A stretch of DNA of 64,000 bases from Byssothecium circinans (taxonomy: Eukaryota > Ascomycota > Dothideomycetes > Pleosporales > Massarinaceae). Positions 1-10,563 of this stretch are shown here, piece by piece; the first letter of the stretch is position 1; each line of letters starts with the position of its first letter. The position numbers and the translations under genes were made by a program. The stretch spans positions 328,205-392,204 of the forward strand of contig ML977018.1 of the NCBI GenBank assembly GCA_010015675.1. Direction: 5' to 3'. Below the pieces are notes generated by a model. The model had not been told where the DNA came from. It saw nothing but the letters and a program-made list of their open reading frames with translations, and made no database searches.

Positions 1-195
1 GAAAAGACTACGCTCAACGAGCGTCACCCAGATCAGCTAGTGTCGCAGTACCAGCTTGCTAGTGCATACCAGGCCAACGGGCAGACAACAAAGGCAGTGG
101 AGCTGCTAGAGCACGTCGTCAAGATTAAAAGAGCTACCATGACAGCGACTCATCCATCTCGACTCGTGTCGGAGCGTGCATTGTCGTACTATTAG
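1..195 (+). CDS. C-terminal fragment of a TPR-repeat protein
   Basis: The window opens inside an ORF that reads in frame 1 and stops with TAG at 193-195, giving the last 64 residues of a protein whose start lies upstream. It shows one recognisable tetratricopeptide unit of the kinesin-light-chain/TPR_12 type: HPDQLVSQYQLASAY, then a helix with ANGQTTKAVELLEHVV, then the opening of a next unit (THPSRLVSE). Repeats of this type are common at the C-terminus of fungal NB-ARC/NACHT STAND proteins, where they act as the sensor part, but the nucleotide-binding part is outside the window, so that link is inference. No intron is visible in the fragment. Confidence 0.75.
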   Translation, partial: EKTTLNERHPDQLVSQYQLASAYQANGQTTKAVELLEHVVKIKRATMTATHPSRLVSERALSYY

Positions 196-456
196 AGGGC
201 ATTGGAGTGAACAGCTATAATATTGTATAACGTACATTTTTCTTAGTTACTTGATGGCTCAGTATGTTTATAATAGGCTTAGTGCTGTTTATTATACGGC
301 TGCACAAGAAGATAACTGAGCACGCTACTGCAGGCTGCCTGCATGCCAAGATATGATAGCGCATCCCGACACGACGGATCGCTTTAAACGATCTTCATTA
401 CCGACCAGCGAAACTGCTAGACTGCATACTTCTTTGATTAAAAAAGCTTTTAACAT

Positions 457-805
457 CTAACATCCCTCCCTGCGTGCCGGAAAACCCACCGTGCTAGAAA
501 ATATGAGGGGTACTTTGACTTCAAGTGACTATAACTCTGCGCACACGCCTAGTTTCACTAAAATTTTGTGTAAATAATGTGCTATGGCTACTTCTGAACA
601 TCTAGAATCTTTCAGTCTATAAATTACATTCGCATTGTCGCCTTCTCGCCTGGTTCACTCCGAGCCTTCTTTTGTAGCAAAATAATCTCTGTTTGCTGTA
701 GTACCACTATTAGGCTTTTATTACTTATAAACTAAATTTAAGAGTCTCACCTGAGCCTTAGAGCCTTATTACGATGATAGGAAGTCATTATTAGCCTTAA
801 GCCTG
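457..805 (+). repeat. Left arm of an inverted repeat (decayed mobile-element end)
   Basis: The segment from TAACATCCCTCCCTGCGTGC onward matches the reverse complement of 3298-3637 over about 340 bp. Shared blocks include GCGTGCCGGAAAACCCACCG, CTATAACTCTGCGCACACG and ATAAATTACRTTYGCAT. Both arms contain an ATG GCT codon pair at equivalent positions (584 here). In this arm the frame stops after about 12 codons; in the other it stays open for 50. Many differences between arms are transitions (for example GTGCTAG here against GTGCCGG there), as expected from RIP-like decay. The arms are either the terminal inverted repeats of one element or two facing copies. No transposase can be recognised. Confidence 0.6.
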
Positions 806-1082
806 CTGTCGCGCGCAAATTCGTATAAAGTCATTCATTCATTCAGTACCTCCAACTAAAGCGATCACCAGTTGCGGCTAGTGTAAAACAGCCCCACACA
901 TCCCACATAATCATCACAGTGTAATTTACTTACAGTTGCCGCCAGCCTGTGGCTGTGCGGACCTTTCCCTTTCCTGTGAACACCCGGAATATATAAAAAT
1001 CCGACTCCGGAACAGTGACCAAGGGAACTGATTCGTAATAAACGGTCCGCAGCTCCACGTCTTGCATCATAGAGTTCATAGC

Positions 1083-1568
1083 ATGGAGGTAAATGATCCA
1101 GTTCATGTACTCCCAGCGCTACTTTATTTTAGCAATAATAACCGTTTTCATCATAATGGCGCGAAAATTCAAGCGTTCCGCGACTTCCTCCGCGCGATCA
1201 GCAATGAGGCCGTCAAGTTCGAAGCATGCGTAGCGAAGCGACACGAGCTTTTTGAACAGCAAACAGAGATAGAGCCGCTTGTTGCGGGCATAGAGGAGGT
1301 TATGGTCGCAGAATGTGCGCAATACAAGGACGCAAAGAGCCGTTGGTCGAACAGTCGCGACGCAGACGCAGATGCAAAACAGTAGGAGCGTTCTGTTGGC
1401 ATAGCCAAGTCTGGCGCAGAGCTTAGGAAGCAATGCCTCGCTCCTCTCACCAAAACGAGCGGGTACTGGGGCTTTGAGAACACTACGAGTGGGCGTCTAT
1501 GGGCTGGAAGTACCGCACAGTGCTCGATACCGCGGCATCTCGGAATCCCAACTGAGAAGAGGCCATAG
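1083..1568 (+). pseudogene. Broken helical ORF between the inverted arms
   Basis: From ATG 1083 a frame runs 100 codons to an in-frame TAG at 1383-1385, then continues in the same frame to 1566-1568. The first part is helix-rich and charged (FLRAISNEAVKFEACVAK, then a stretch ending DADADAKQ). The continuation after the TAG is also plausible protein (GAELRKQCLAPLTKTSGYWG). Further downstream, to about 1880, two other frames look weakly coding (for example HKGFALKYHSISDLDLSAGY at 1700-1760), suggesting additional frameshifts or introns. I do not recognise a family. It lies inside the inverted pair of element ends, so it could be element cargo or an older host gene. Confidence 0.25.
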
Positions 1569-1997
1569 TCAGGCTGAACCATCTCCTCCTGAGAAGGATC
1601 ACCGACGGGCGTTCTCCACGCGTATCCGCAAACCCTATCGTCTTAATCGACCTAGAGCATCCTAAAGCCTGGCCAGACAAGAGCGATTTCGAGATGGGCC
1701 ACAAGGGATTTGCCCTCAAATATCATTCCATCTCCGATTTAGACTTGTCGGCTGGCTATACTCTCAATCGGCACGGGCTCATCATGTCGGCAGAAGTCGC
1801 TGGTCAACCTGAACTGGGTATATTAGCAGATGCCTACTGCGCGACCGCCCAATCTGAGTCATCGCAATCGTCTCGTAAGTGATGGTACGGCATTTATTGT
1901 AGTTATGATTTTGCATTAAGGCCATTTTCCCTGGACAGGCAAAGATCTGCCCTCCTAAACTAAGTTTGTGTTCGAGCAACCTGCAAGAAACGGTAGT

Positions 1998-2819
1998 TCA
2001 TACTTGTATTGCCTTCTTAAAGTGCACCGCAATATTTCTGCGCTCTTTGCCGTCCAAGGACACTAGCTCTTCGTCCTCACTTCTAGTAACCTCCTGAAAA
2101 CCCAATTTCTCAACAACACGAATACTTGGCAAGTTGTCCACGTGTACACGCGCTACGAGTTCGACCGCAGCAGCTGGACTGGCGCAAGATATAGATCGCT
2201 TGAACTCATCCAAGAGCGCCCTTGTGCTTTCCGTAGCGTAGCCAAGGCCCCAGTGCGAAGGAAGAAAGAGATATCCCAGTTCCAGTGTGAGGTTTTGCTT
2301 TGCTGATGAGCAAGTTGAACGTGCGGTCTCGCTTTGAGGCGGTGATTCTGGGAGTAATGTAATAATACCAGTAACGTCCCAATCATCCTCTAGACTGTCC
2401 CCAGTCGGATCGGTCGCATTCTCGTCGTCCATGGTAGTGGGCCTGTTAGGATCCATCGGACGAGGCACTAGAACAGCATAGGCAATTCTCGTTTTTGAAT
2501 TTTCCACACCTGGGGACGGAACAACGCCAGCCATCCAAATCTTGCTCTGGGCTATGGTTTTCTTTGGTCCGCTCCTGCTACAAACAATTGTTAGACGAAT
2601 TAGGCTAACAGTATTGTAAATGTACAACAATGGCTACAAAAATGGCAGCGAAGAAGGACGATTCTAACGCTCCTGATTGAATACAGCCTATACTTACCTC
2701 CACTTTGTTGCCTGCTCGTTGCTCCAAACTCTATGGTACCATTGCAAGTCCCGATGGCCTTCAGCTGCTACCAAGAGGCGGACTAGCTTTAGCCTAGACG
2801 TGTCTATCTCTGCTTCCAT
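1998..2819 (-). CDS. GNAT-family N-acetyltransferase
   Basis: Two exons give a 233-residue protein: exon 1 at 2698-2819 starting with ATG 2819, exon 2 at 1998-2577. The intron has donor GTAAGT and acceptor TGTAG. The join restores a continuous frame through WSNEQATKWSRSGPKK. The protein would transfer an acetyl group from acetyl-CoA to an amine substrate that cannot be named. The family pattern is clear: an N-terminal strand (TSRLKLVRLLVA), an ELGYLFLPSHWGLGYATEST block around residues 141-160 that supplies the acetyl-CoA pyrophosphate loop (HWGLGYA), and the C-terminal NLPSIRVVEKLGF helix-strand near 189-201. No signal peptide. It sits between the two inverted element arms yet appears intact, so it may be cargo or a host gene caught between insertions. 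Confidence 0.8.
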
Positions 2820-4249
2820 AGCTGAAAGCTAATGAGGATCCTGAAAAAGCGAATACTGAGAGTGCAGGTGAAACCGTGTCCTGGCGGCAGACCCCGCTCC
2901 GGATCCCTCGCTTCCGAAACCTAATCTGATCATGATACTCTTGGCGCCTACAGCACCGCCTCTGTCAGGCTACCAGTGGCAACAACGCACGTCCCAACCT
3001 CTTCTCTTCATTGCTAAGGGACGAACTCTCTCGGGTGCCACGTCATAGCGCCACTAACTAGCCACGGTCCATTCTTATTAAGGTAAAGTGTAATTCTGCG
3101 TGGCCATGTTGCTGAGTCAACTAACGAGCTCGGGGCCTTCGGAACCTCAACTCCGCTCTCACGAATAAATTACATCACGATGATTATGTAGCGCGCAGGA
3201 ACGTTTTGCACTAGCCGAAATTGGTAGTTGGTTCGATCGGATGTACCGACCGGGGTAGTAGCCTTGCATGAATTTGTGCGCGACAGCAGGCACAAGGCTG
3301 ATGATAACTTCTCAGCATCATATCGAGGTTCCAAGGCTCAATAAGACCGTTCATGAGTATTATGTGAGTGATAAGAGCTTGGTGGTGGTGCTACTGGGAA
3401 GGAACTCTGTCACGCTATAGAAGGAGGCTCTCCGCAAATCAGGCGCGAAGGCGACGATGCAAACGTAATTTATACGTGAGAGGCGCTCTAGATCTTCGAA
3501 AATAGCCATAGTATATTATTTATACATAATTTTAGTGAAGCTTGACGTGTGCGCAGAGTTATAGTCGCTGAAAGTCAAAGTACCCGTCATATTTTCCGGC
3601 ACGGTGGGTTTTCCGGCACGCAGGGGGGGACGTTAGAAACACAATATTCCTCAATCGACCTTTTATTCTAGCCCTCCGATTCCAAGAAAGATCTCTTAAG
3701 TCGCGAACGGACTGGGGGGTATCGACAAAGGGTCGAATGATGGCGTTAACAACACTATTAATAGTATGATCAACATCGCTGCGGCTAACATCAGACCTTT
3801 GTGTAAGTATGAAGGGAAGGCTACTAAACATTATCACGCCAACTACAAGTCTAGATAAGTGCGAGGCACAGATGGCGAGGCTCCTAAGTACGAACCTGTC
3901 CCGTCACACTAGGTGTCCCGGCACGCTTGAACTAACGTTAGTCATTTGATATTAATTCAAGATACAAATTCAAATCATTATGTAAAAGAACTGTGTAATA
4001 ACCCTCTAGTAATTCTTCCACTTGGTTGAACGAGTGAAGCATGCTCTTCCAATCTCAAGCCCTTCTCACATCAAGGTAACCCAAGTTTCGGTATCTTCAA
4101 TCGCTGAGTAGGCAACAGCTTATACCTACGACGGCGGTGCAACACAGTGATGACTTCCGATGCAATGCGTGCAGCAAGTCCTCGGGTCGTTAGGAGCGGC
4201 ATTTCCACAAGGGCCTTTAACATTGTCAATAACCACTTTCCATCAATCG
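2820..4249. other. Intergenic stretch with the right element arm
   Basis: Apart from the inverted arm at 3298-3637 I see no supportable gene. A further copy of the element tip, in the orientation of the right arm, is visible at 3912-3926 (GTGTCCCGGCACGC), so a nested or second insertion may end near 3926. The rest is unremarkable and moderately AT-rich. Confidence 0.4.
3298..3637 (-). repeat. Right arm of the inverted repeat
   Basis: This is the reverse-complement partner of 457-805 and the better preserved arm. Read on the minus strand it begins TAACGTCCCCCCCTGCGTGC and contains ATG GCT ATT TTC GAA GAT, opening a frame of 50 codons (MAIFEDLERLSRINYVCIVA and onward) that ends in TAA. The short frame has no family I can name. 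The same tip sequence, GCGTGCCGG, occurs twice within the first 40 bp of each arm, a short direct sub-repeat at the element end. Confidence 0.6.
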
Positions 4250-4735
4250 TCAGGCACACTTACTCCACGACGGCAGGCAGCGGCCTGTGCAGAACGAGAG
4301 CTCCAAATCAGTGTTCGCCTGGCAGTTCTTGATCTGGCTCCCAGCGGGCTGCTTTCCGTACGGCCAACTGATGCTCCCGCAGGAGGTATCAGTCGGCTTA
4401 ACAGTGAGAGTGCGGCCACTAGCATCGTCTCCGAAGATCCGGTTCATGTCGTACCAAATGGTGTTGCCGTCGAGGTTGTAGGCGAAGTTGAGCTGGGTCA
4501 CGTTGGGCTGGAAGATGCCATTTTCGACGGAGGTTATCTTAAGCGTAATGCCTCCTGATCTGGGGTCGCGACGGAACGGCTCGCTGTAGGACTGGTCCTT
4601 CCCGAGGGTGACTTGGGGTCCGATTTCGCCGCCGACGGACCAGAGGTAGATGGGGGAGTCACATTGGTTGGTGACGATTGCACGGCCGGCGGCGTGCGCA
4701 CCGGCGATGAGGGAGAGGAGGGTGAGGGAGTGCAT
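4250..4735 (-). CDS. BYS1-domain secreted protein (thaumatin-like fold)
   Basis: This single-exon ORF of 161 residues starts at ATG 4735 and ends with TGA at 4250-4252. Residues 1-16 form a signal peptide with a hydrophobic core (LTLLSLIAGAHA), so the product is exported. The mature part starts GRAIVTNQCDSPIYLWSVGG and has the pattern of Pfam BYS1, named for the Blastomyces yeast-phase-specific protein: an N-terminal valine-rich strand, CDSPIYLWS, a GGITLKI strand, NLDGNTIWYDMNRIFGDD, and paired cysteines (TSCGS, NCQANTD, FCTGRC). These proteins are small and Cys-stabilised, often induced in particular growth phases, with no proven enzyme activity. The neighbours are about 1.4 kb away on each side and suggest no operon-like link. 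Confidence 0.85.
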   Translation of the reverse strand: MHSLTLLSLIAGAHAAGRAIVTNQCDSPIYLWSVGGEIGPQVTLGKDQSYSEPFRRDPRSGGITLKITSVENGIFQPNVTQLNFAYNLDGNTIWYDMNRIFGDDASGRTLTVKPTDTSCGSISWPYGKQPAGSQIKNCQANTDLELSFCTGRCLPSWSKCA

Positions 4736-6107
4736 TTCGTTCTTGAAGGAAGTGAGTTCCTGAAGTAGGTGCAGAAGTTAATGGATGGGATTGAGAGAAT
4801 GGTGTACGATGAGCACGTCGAGACTTGAACCTGATTTTATACTTCTCATCTGAATTCATCTTACGTACGTTCCTCACTGTAAGAGACTGGAAGTAGAGAT
4901 GCGTCTCGTAGCCTTCAAAAATCGATATATTGTGTAGCCAAAGAAAAGAGCCTCATTCGCTCAGCAATACGAAACGGTCACCTCGATTGGTAGTCTATTT
5001 TTGTCACCAGCTCAAGACGGCGTCATCGCGAGGTTTGCGATTTTATGGTGTTCAAACACGAACCTCGCTAACATCCCATTCGACGCCCATTTTCAACAGC
5101 CAGTCAGCTGATATGAACCGTGTCAGCTGAGAGACTTGGGCGGTCGCGGTGGGCTGGCGTTTACTCGGGGCTTGGGATGATGTGAGCACGCGAGGTTGAA
5201 TTGGGCTGAAAACGTGGGTGGCGCTCAAACTTGGGATTAATATGAAGCACCTGGGTATAGTGAAAATATAAGAGCTGCATTCATTGAATTCTCGCCTTTG
5301 GTGCATATCTAGAATGCAAGAGGTTGCATTTCTGAGTTGAACGTTTGGCTGACAAATACCGCCATGGATGCCTTCCAGTCCCTCTCATCCACCACCGCGG
5401 CGGTCGAATTGGCTTTTATGGGAGTGGAAAAAAGGCGCCAGAACAGGAGCTCAAGAGTTTCAGGAAAGATCGCCAGGAGCTGAACAAGTTGTATCACGAG
5501 GTCACGTCGAAAGGCAGTTGGAGGACCACAAGTTGCGGTAAGCTGCAGCACCTCACGTCAGTTCAAGAGTTCGTGCTTGTGTAAGATTGCCTTCAATGTT
5601 TACTCTTGAAAAATCCCAATTGGGCTATGCGCCCATCCCATGGCAATCTTGCCCTTGGGAAAGGTTATCCTGGTACTCGTTGTGAACGCACGTGTGTTCT
5701 TGTGAGCTTTTCCCTGGGCGATCTCGCTCCTATTCATATATAAGTCTAGTTATTGAATTAGTTTGTCACAAGCAAAAGTTGGAGAGCTGTAACATATTTA
5801 GCAATCATTTCCCTCCAATTGAAGTCGCCATGTTGCATGCGCTGATGACTTCATTGACACAAGGGCGTCACCTCGAGGACAAATAAGCTGCAATGAAATG
5901 CTTGATTGAGTCTTTTTAAAGAAATCGTTCGAACCAGTGGTCTCGAAGGATTAAACGCCTCGTATTGGACTTGAGTCAATTCAGCGAACCGAAGTCTCGC
6001 TGATGTACTGTGCCCATCAAACTATGGGTCTTGATGGCTGTATAAAGGTATATGATCAGCGAACCAAGGGTCTCGGTGATCATCGCTTAAAAAGAGGGAA
6101 AACAATT
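4736..6107. other. Intergenic stretch without a supportable gene
   Basis: A short frame from ATG 5364 reads AFQSLSSTTAAVELAFMGVE, reminiscent of the N-terminal helix of fungal STAND proteins. It stops after about 40 codons, with a run of six A (5427-5434) at the point where the frame is lost. At best this is a remnant. The rest contains no recognisable coding, RNA or repeat signal. Confidence 0.3.
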
Positions 6108-7638
6108 CTATCTGCTGGTATTGTCCAAGGCGTCGACATCATTCGACGTATTGGTTGACCGGATGACATTATCCTCGGAGTCTGGGGCATTCATTTCTTG
6201 TCCAATCGACCCACTGATGTTCTCTTCCAGGGTTGGAGCGGCGTGGCGTGAGCGCTTGACATGCTCTGCTAGCTGATCGACTGGAACGCGCTTTCGGGTA
6301 TTGCCTCTGGTGTCCCCTCCAACTCTAAGGCTCTGTTCACTGAGATGGAAGCCTGAAATTGTGGGCACTAGTGCTGGTCGGTTCAACTGTGAGTTTGGCT
6401 GTCCATGACGGTAGTTCGTCGAAATTCCGCTGACTTGTGGGAATACTGGGGATGGGCCTTGCTGTGAGTGAGTGCTGGATATGGATGGATGTTGGCCGGC
6501 TTGACCACCCCTTCCGGCAAAGCCCCTCTGACCCCTTCCGGAGGAGGAATTTGTGGAGCCTCCGTGAAAACGCGGCGAGGAACTCATCTGGGGATTTTGC
6601 AAGCCAGCAAAAGCGTTTCGAGTGTCTGGGTGCAGCCCCACCTGAGTGTCTGTACCTGCCCTGTGCATGGGATTTGTGAGAGGCTGGAGTCCGACAGAGG
6701 ATCGTGGCATGGGCGGAGGCCCCGTCTGGTAGTTTTGTCTGCCGTAGTGCTGCACCCACGGCGACTGGGGGTTTTGCCCAGGAGAGACCTGTGAAGGTAA
6801 TCCCCTCCGTCCGCCGGAATACTGCGGCCGGTGGTATGGAGAGGGCTGCGCGGATACTGGCATGGGCTGAGGGCTCTGTTCGAAGGAGGGCTGCGGGTTG
6901 CTCTGCTGGCCTCGACCTCGGGGCCCAAGTCGCTGTTTCGGAGGTTCTTTCCTATGGGTAGAACGCATATCCGAGCGCTGCGCGAGCATTGTGGCGCGCA
7001 CCGAATCACTCGCAAGCCGTCCTCGCAGGGCCCATGCTTTCGCAGTAAATTCTGGCAGGGCCTGGAGATTGTATGTTGCCCCTGCGACAATGTACCCTTC
7101 CTGTTGCAATCTCTTCTCGTCTTTATCGGTTGGACGTATCTGCATATAATCTGGGGCGGGTGTCTTCTTCAATATGCCGAAGTTGCTTTCGATCCAGGCC
7201 TGAGTGGCGTAGACTTGTGGGCATAATTATGAAGCAAGTCAGTGATTGATCATCAGGTACCCGGCATGCACTCACCTCGCCAACTGGATGATTGGCGCCA
7301 CAGAAGCCGCAAGAACCCCGGCAGTCGCGAGGTGACTGCTGACCTGTTGGATGTTGGCGTGTTGACTGTAGGCAGTACCCGCAATGGGCATTCAGCTCAC
7401 TCCGCTGTTCGATTCGATGCGGAAGCTGGCTCTGGATTGCTGGATCCATGACTTGGAAATATAGCCCAACTGGAGGAAGAAAACGTTCAGCCGGATAGTA
7501 GACGAACTTTGCTTTCGTATAGGGAGTCTGAGGAGGCTGGTGGGGCTGCATTGGTAGCTGTTGGAAATTGATCTGTGATGGGAATCTGCCTCCCGTGGGA
7601 GGATTTCGAGAGCGTGGTGGCCCAGGAGGTCGATTCAT
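6108..7638 (-). CDS. Orphan gene I: Cys/His-cluster protein with Pro/Gln/Gly-rich tail
   Basis: Two exons (7276-7638 and 6108-7199) encode 484 residues. The intron 7200-7275 has donor GTGAGT, acceptor CTCAG and phase 0. I chose ATG 7638 because the frame upstream of it lacks another ATG. Residues 1-60 are proline-rich. A putative zinc-binding cluster follows: C86-x2-C89-x16-C106-x3-C110-x2-C113-x3-H117, with the intron four residues later. A conserved-looking stretch then reads AWIESNFGILKKTPAPDY. The remaining 300 residues are low complexity, rich in P, Q, S and G, with RG motifs (SGRGQRGFAGRGG), and probably disordered. Layout and intron position match orphan gene V at 61.3-62.4 kb. RG-rich segments next to a zinc-knuckle-like cluster suggest RNA binding, but that is inference. 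Known family: none recognised. Confidence 0.65.
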
Positions 7639-7705
7639 GGCGAACAAATGTGGTGAGGGAGTGTGAGCAGTCACTTGGAGAATTTATGTGCGCTGTGTGG
7701 CACAA

Positions 7706-7714
7706 CGCGCTAGC
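7706..7714 (-). promoter_or_regulatory. CTAGCGCG motif upstream of orphan gene I
   Basis: The minus strand reads GCTAGCGCG about 70 bp before the start codon of gene I. The same core, CTAGCGYG, lies within about 90 bp upstream of orphan genes II, III and V. Next to it, 7721-7738 forms an 8-bp hairpin-like inverted repeat (ACGCTAAG/CTTAGCGT with a 2-base spacer). Confidence 0.35.
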
Positions 7715-7738
7715 AGGACTACGCTAAGAACTTAGCGT

Positions 7739-8961
7739 GTCTTTCATCGCCCGCGTAGAGAAGGTGCGATGCAAGTGAGTTTTAGAACAATAGCAATCTC
7801 TGTAAAGCCTATCGAAGGGGGATACAGCGCCCAGGACCTCACTCAGAGGAGGAACCTTTACCGTCTCAAGGATGACATTGGGTAGCTGCGCCACATCCTA
7901 CTTTTCCTGCTACGCCCGCGCCCGTCTCATTTCACCTGTACCGCCACAAATCGCAGTTGCGGGGTTGTGCAAGCGTGTGGAACTCTAAGCTGTTCACATT
8001 CCTGGCCTGATATGGATAGTCCATAGCTCGCCATATGTCATTGCAGCCGTAGACATGCCCCCGATACATACGGATGGGCGACAAAGGCAGCCGCTGGGAG
8101 ACGATTGAACTCTGTGCTGGCCACCCACAGCCTCGGACGTGAAGCTCATGATGCACATGTGCACCCCGTACGCGACTCATGTACATCAGTTTACGGGCGT
8201 AATGACACTTTCCAGGTCGTCTAACTTGTTGCAGGCCAGAGCATGCGCCGATAGAGTGACGATTTCTTCTGCAAGACGCCCGAGGCTGCATGCCGAGAGA
8301 GCCGAATTGTGTCCGTATAGGTGTTGAGTGGATTTAGAATTTGTGAATGTCGTCTACGTATACGCCAAGAAGGAGTGAATCATAGTCGTATGCACCTAAG
8401 TAGCCTCTGCAAGAAGGATTCACTACAGGTTTAGCATATCGTATAGAGAACTCAAGATGTTGTCCATTTATTAACCCAAAGCAGACCGGGATTTACTAGG
8501 ATCGCTTTTGAGCCGCAGGTTACTTTAGGTGTGCAAGAGTTACGGAGAGCTTCCAGTGTTTCCGAGAAATTGGCGGAGAAGATGGGAAAGGTAGCAGCGA
8601 GACTAGGAATTGCCTTGCAATACATAACCACAGGGATTTTACGAATAGTTTGAGTTTGAATTGACGTAACAAGGGGTTTGATATGCGGCGAGTATAAAGA
8701 CGCGCATACAACTGCTTCATGGGTGAGTGTGGGAACCTGTAGGCGCCTTTTTCTCTACGCGGCATAATGCGACTTCACATAAACATGGGGAGAAAGATGT
8801 GAAGAATTTTTTATTCCACGATTTGTATATAAGCCAGTCAGTTCCAGTGGACACTAAGTGCATGCATCAACCAAGCCGCAAGGCGTTGACCTTCGATGAA
8901 ACTGTCAACCCCGAAGGCGTTGATAGTATGATGGACCATCAATCCATGAGGCATTGAAGTC
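7739..8961. other. Intergenic stretch, nothing supportable
   Basis: No coding frame longer than background, no RNA gene and no long repeat is visible until the 35-bp minisatellite begins. From about 8890 to 8961 there are diverged copies of that repeat (GTCAACCCCGAAGGCGTTGA). Confidence 0.4.
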
Positions 8962-9171
8962 ATGGTGGAACAGTCAACCCAGAAGGCGCTGACGCCATGG
9001 TGGAACTATCAACCCAGAAGGCGTTGATGCCATGGTGGAACGATCAACCCAGAAGGCGTTGATGCCATGGTAGAACTGTCAACCCAGAAGGCGCTGACGC
9101 CATGGTGGAACGATCAACCCAGAAGGCGTTGATGCCATGGTGGAACTGTCAACCCGGAAGGCGTCGATGCC
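8962..9171. repeat. 35-bp minisatellite, six units
   Basis: Six near-identical head-to-tail 35-bp units start at 8962, 8997, 9032, 9067, 9102 and 9137. The unit begins ATGGTGGAAC, then a variable GA/TG/TA pair, then TCAACCCAGAAGGCGYTGAY, then GCC. Units differ at one to four positions. Since 35 is not a multiple of three, the array is not coding. There are no spacers, so it is not a CRISPR array. Diverged copies flank it on the left. Confidence 0.9.
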
Positions 9172-9267
9172 ACGACGGCCCACCAATCCGTGTGACATTG
9201 AAAGCAAGACGCGAGGTTATCTGCTCCTCCGTGAGGCGGGAAAAACGCGAGTTAGACACTAGGTCTG

Positions 9268-10486
9268 TTAGACTTTGTCGGAAGTATCCCCTGCCTCAAC
9301 GGGAGAGTCGTCCCAATCTGTATACTGGTACGCATGCAGATGTCCGGAGGCAGTTAAACGCGAGGGCTCAGACTCATGCTTCGTGATCGTGTAAGTGCCA
9401 TGCTGGGTTTTGAAGACTGTCTCGAAGGCATCTGTCTTGATCCGAAGACCCTGCGATTCTGTTTCGCCGTTTAGCTGTTCGTCATTTGCTTTGACACTGT
9501 TTACCCAGTGAATAGCGATGTCCGTGGTAGCTGGAGCTGCTGGTGATGCTTCAGCGGCTGGGGCATTCGATGACCCAGCTTGGATTTGAGACTGAGGGGC
9601 AAAACCCTTCTGACGCTGAGACTGTTGAGGGATTGATATAGCTGGATGTGCTGGTTGGAGAGATGGGAGTGCCAGCTCATTCTTCTGTCGTGCCATCTCC
9701 GTCAACACGATACCATGACTGGCAATGCGTGCTTGGCGAATAACCTGATACCGGGCCCACAGTCCGCTGAATCTTGCAGCTACATCGAGCCCGCGATATG
9801 ACAGGAGCTCATTGCGGAGCTCTGGAGTAAATTTCTGTTCAACTGCTTTCAGGTCGCCCATTGGATCCGTCTCGCTGTTAAGGACATAGATCTCCAAGTG
9901 GAACAGCAGTTTTCTAACTTTGGCACTTGACCACTCTGAATGACGTTAGCGCCCACTTGTTTTTCTCGAAATCTACAACTTACTTTCCAATTCTGGGTCC
10001 CGTGGGGCAGCTGGGCCACAGGCCTGCTCTACAATGGCCTGAAACAACGCCGCTTGCTTTTCCACGTTCGCAAAATAGGCACAGAGCTGCGGGTCTTCAC
10101 AAATCAGTACAGATCCAGTGGAATTAGATGTAGTACATACGCTGTTCAATTTTCTGGAATAATAGGTTCCTATCGATTGTGCCTTGCGCAGGGAGGCCGA
10201 GAATCTGTTTCAGCCGTGTGGTGGGTATTGAATCCTGTTCAATCTGTCGTGTCTGTTGTGTCTGTTGTGTCTGTAATGTTTGCGGTGTCTGTAGTGTCTG
10301 TAACATCTGTGGTGTCTGTGGTGTCTGTGGTGTCTGTGGTGTCCGTGGAGATAACGGGTTGGCAGAGCCTGAGAGGCTCAGGTTGCCGAGCACGTTTTCA
10401 ACGTTCTGCATGTGCGTTAGCAGTGGCATTGACGCGCTTGCGGCCGGCGTGAGGCGCATAGAAGAGACACTTACATTTGAAGACAT
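9268..10486 (-). CDS. Orphan gene II: helical protein with Thr-Pro-Gln repeat
   Basis: Three exons (10141-10486, 9984-10094, 9268-9935) join to 374 residues. Introns have donors GTATGT and GTAAGT and acceptors TGAAG and TTCAG. Both joins restore good protein (KIEQ/HPQLCAYFANVEKQ and DPELE/KWSSAKVRKLLF), which supports the model. After a Ser/Ala-rich N-terminus, residues about 48-80 are a TPQ/TLQ triplet repeat. Residues about 95-215 look globular and helical (LCAYFANVEKQAALFQAIVE, LRNELLSYRGLDVAARFSGL). A Gln/Ala/Pro-rich linker and an acidic C-terminus with YTDWDDSPVEAGD follow. No signal peptide, membrane segment or known domain. It lies between orphan genes I and III and shares the CTAGCGYG motif upstream. 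Confidence 0.65.
10237..10345 (-). repeat. 9-bp coding microsatellite (Thr-Pro-Gln)n
   Basis: Within exon 1 of orphan gene II the plus strand reads as repeated GTGTCTGTG/GTGTCTGTT units. On the coding strand this gives alternating TPQ, TLQ and TQQ triplets. In-frame 9-bp units allow length changes without frameshift, so the tract is likely polymorphic. Confidence 0.8.
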
Positions 10487-10554
10487 GTTGGTGGTGTAGA
10501 GAGAAAACGATGGAGGCGCGTAGAGGATTTCGAGTTTGTGCGAGAGCCAAGCCG

Positions 10555-10563
10555 CTAGCGTGT
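10555..10563 (+). promoter_or_regulatory. CTAGCGTG motif upstream of orphan gene II
   Basis: GCTAGCGTG lies 69-77 bp before ATG 10486. It matches the CTAGCGYG core found before genes I, III and V. Orientation relative to the gene varies, which the palindromic GCTAGC centre would tolerate. Confidence 0.35.

Noticed and set aside
8962..9171. CRISPR-like array.
   Set aside because: The 35-bp units abut directly with no spacers, and the genome is eukaryotic. It is a minisatellite.
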